From NCBI RefSeq assembly GCF_016801985.1, contig NZ_JAEVLS010000002.1, forward strand, positions 1,054,001 to 1,118,000: a stretch of 64,000 bases of DNA, in the 5' to 3' direction. This document shows, one piece after another, positions 63,801 to 64,000 of this stretch. The stretch's first letter is position 1, and each line of letters starts with the position of its first letter. Below the pieces are notes generated by a model that was not told where the DNA came from, ran no database searches, and saw only the letters and a list, made by a program, of their open reading frames with translations. The position numbers and the translations under genes were made by a program. Origin of the DNA: Steroidobacter gossypii (GTDB taxonomy: Bacteria; Pseudomonadota; Gammaproteobacteria; Steroidobacterales; Steroidobacteraceae).

Positions 63801-64000
63801 CCGCGCTGTTCGGCTGGGCCAGCGATTCGAGCTGGATCAGCGTGTTGCCGCGTGGCCCGGGCTCGACACAACCGACCATGCTGTGGTCGGGCACCGCCTG
63901 GTTCGACGGCTCGTTCAACACATCGATCCCAGTGGGCGCCTGGTCGCATCTGGTCATGACGGTCGATCAGGGCACGTTGCGGCTGTATCTGAATGGCGCG
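60893..64000 (+). CDS. Multidomain GH43 arabinanase-like lipoprotein (5' part, runs off window)
   Basis: At least 1036 residues from the ATG at 60893, behind ACGGGGGAACAAC. A lipoprotein signal (AALAAGVLLIVGGC, acylated Cys near residue 19) puts it on the envelope. The GH43 five-blade propeller shows VHDPSVIRADDGSFYVFGSH (base Asp), NTIDPDVFYDRQGRLWMTYGSYSG (pKa-modulating Asp) and SAIEGSYILYSPQTGYY (acid Glu), near residues 40, 185 and 238. An arabinanase C-terminal beta domain follows to about residue 470, then two rounds of a bacterial Ig-like segment and a LamG/concanavalin-like domain (SFWAHPRTLTGFTPAFFG; SLWLQPTAVSQFTPALFG). It probably cleaves arabinan or arabinoxylan. The C-terminus is outside the window. 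Confidence 0.85.
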   Translation, partial: MQAIRTALAAGVLLIVGGCLLDAPDPTVDANAITHNDLAVHDPSVIRADDGSFYVFGSHLAAARSTDLMNWQYVANGVDPTNPLYSTIPAAGNEWTGAPGSWAADVIKLKNGKYHFYYSFCGIPPDGECTGPRSYLGLATSDHIDGPYVDQGIFLRSGMSAAEIAAGYGPEGIERYDATIHPNTIDPDVFYDRQGRLWMTYGSYSGGIFILRMDETTGKPLPGQGYGKHLAGGDHSAIEGSYILYSPQTGYYYLFASFGGFVSTDGYNIRIARSRNPDGPYLDAAGRDLAQARGNWDSIAPYGVKLMGGFNFAAAPGDRESSRGYVSPGHNSAYYDPATKKHFLITHTRFPNRGEAHSIRVHELFVNADGWLVASPHRYVPIQGNNIVDANDALGDYKFIDLGKDINRQPKQSVYVSLNADYTISGEVTGQYRRYFADPSRISIQLDGVAQSFEGRLAWQWNEAAGRLVPVFTAVNSEGVSIWGSKLEKRTTRQALKDVAASLTLPETIKGGTLDLPTRGTRAATIVWSSSDTSVIQADGTVNRPNVGEGDRTVTLTATITLNGVTTRREFQVTVPARLPFNRVAHFGFENSLGEQLGRFTAATATGDRIWNVGAVGFGAGQQGQAVDLDGASGVLLPEGVIDNYEYTVSFWAHPRTLTGFTPAFFGAVDEQTDAAGMPSSNRWISLVPQSWDGNTMLWSGSEAWFDGSAGERIPANAWTHVAFSVNRGVVSVYLNGVRKFSAGTLSDFFSTRAGKFALGVNYWDAPFNGLIDELKIYEASLSAAEIRGLDIDGLSGPQLLQSAVQILDLGNVSAVQDDLPLLRTGPYASAVSWQSSRPEVVSPTGEVTRPGRDSPDVDVTLTATLTLNGMQATKTFNVTVRSLAPPSPVAAYDFENDLNASAGAFGPGVVVGSRPDQGGGDVSFAAGAAGRALVLNGASGVRLPDGLIDDHSYSISLWLQPTAVSQFTPALFGWASDSSWISVLPRGPGSTQPTMLWSGTAWFDGSFNTSIPVGAWSHLVMTVDQGTLRLYLNGA

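Overview
The window is GC-rich chromosomal DNA from a Gram-negative bacterium, most likely a gammaproteobacterium of the Steroidobacter/Xanthomonadales type. This rests on gene content only: several large TonB-dependent receptors with exported hydrolases, an imuA-imuB mutagenesis operon, czcCBA, a bkd operon followed by Lrp regulators, cstA, and the DUF1592/DUF1552 pair. Genes are dense, often overlap by 4 nt, and are organised as short functional modules. No tRNA, rRNA, insertion sequence, prophage or CRISPR array was seen.

Left part (1-13 kb). An SOS operon on the minus strand (zinc-ribbon protein, imuA, imuB running off the left edge) lies behind a perfect CTGT-N8-ACAG LexA box and faces an SRAP/HMCES-type DNA-protein crosslink gene. 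Then come a receiver-like protein lacking its phospho-acceptor Asp, a ClsC-like phospholipase D, a DUF6445 protein, a secreted BNR propeller, and a TonB receptor facing a UhpB/UhpA-like histidine kinase/response regulator pair across two matched palindromes. A MarR regulator is coupled to an exported S41 peptidase.

The most striking part is 14-23 kb. A tandem glycine riboswitch precedes a TonB receptor and an M20 amidohydrolase. The amidohydrolase's signal peptide lies in a different frame from its body, which implies a one-base frameshift. The conserved strand of aptamer II can pair with the receptor's Shine-Dalgarno, suggesting a glycine ON switch. After a Ser/Thr kinase with TPR repeats comes a two-gene unit of secreted peptides. 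The first is a signal peptide followed by eight copies of a 12-residue unit whose DNA copies differ almost only at synonymous sites. The second is a 63-residue exported peptide ending in a related basic-Pro-Phe motif.

Middle part (22.9-48.3 kb). This holds an arsR-SRPBCC-membrane protein-DUF1801 operon with twin operators, an exported S10 peptidase, a large DUF4450 glycosidase-like protein, a czc heavy-metal efflux operon with a His-rich leader gene, a GNAT acetyltransferase, a small outer-membrane barrel, and an exported HpcH/HpaI-aldolase homologue. The last is divergent from a second large TonB receptor, followed by a metallo-beta-lactamase-fold protein and a four-gene envelope unit (DUF1592 lipoprotein, Tat-exported DUF1552 protein, PF03640 repeat protein, unknown exported protein).

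Right part (48.5-64 kb). A complete branched-chain 2-oxoacid dehydrogenase operon (E1alpha, E1beta, E2, E3) is followed by an Lrp regulator and, after a gap with a 16-bp palindrome, a near-twin Lrp. Next are a CHRD protein, a three-heme cytochrome, cstA overlapped by a small HTH gene, small exported proteins, a YflT-like stress protein, and the 5' part of a multidomain GH43 arabinanase-like lipoprotein that runs off the right edge. The BNR, DUF4450 and GH43 genes suggest plant or algal polysaccharide use.
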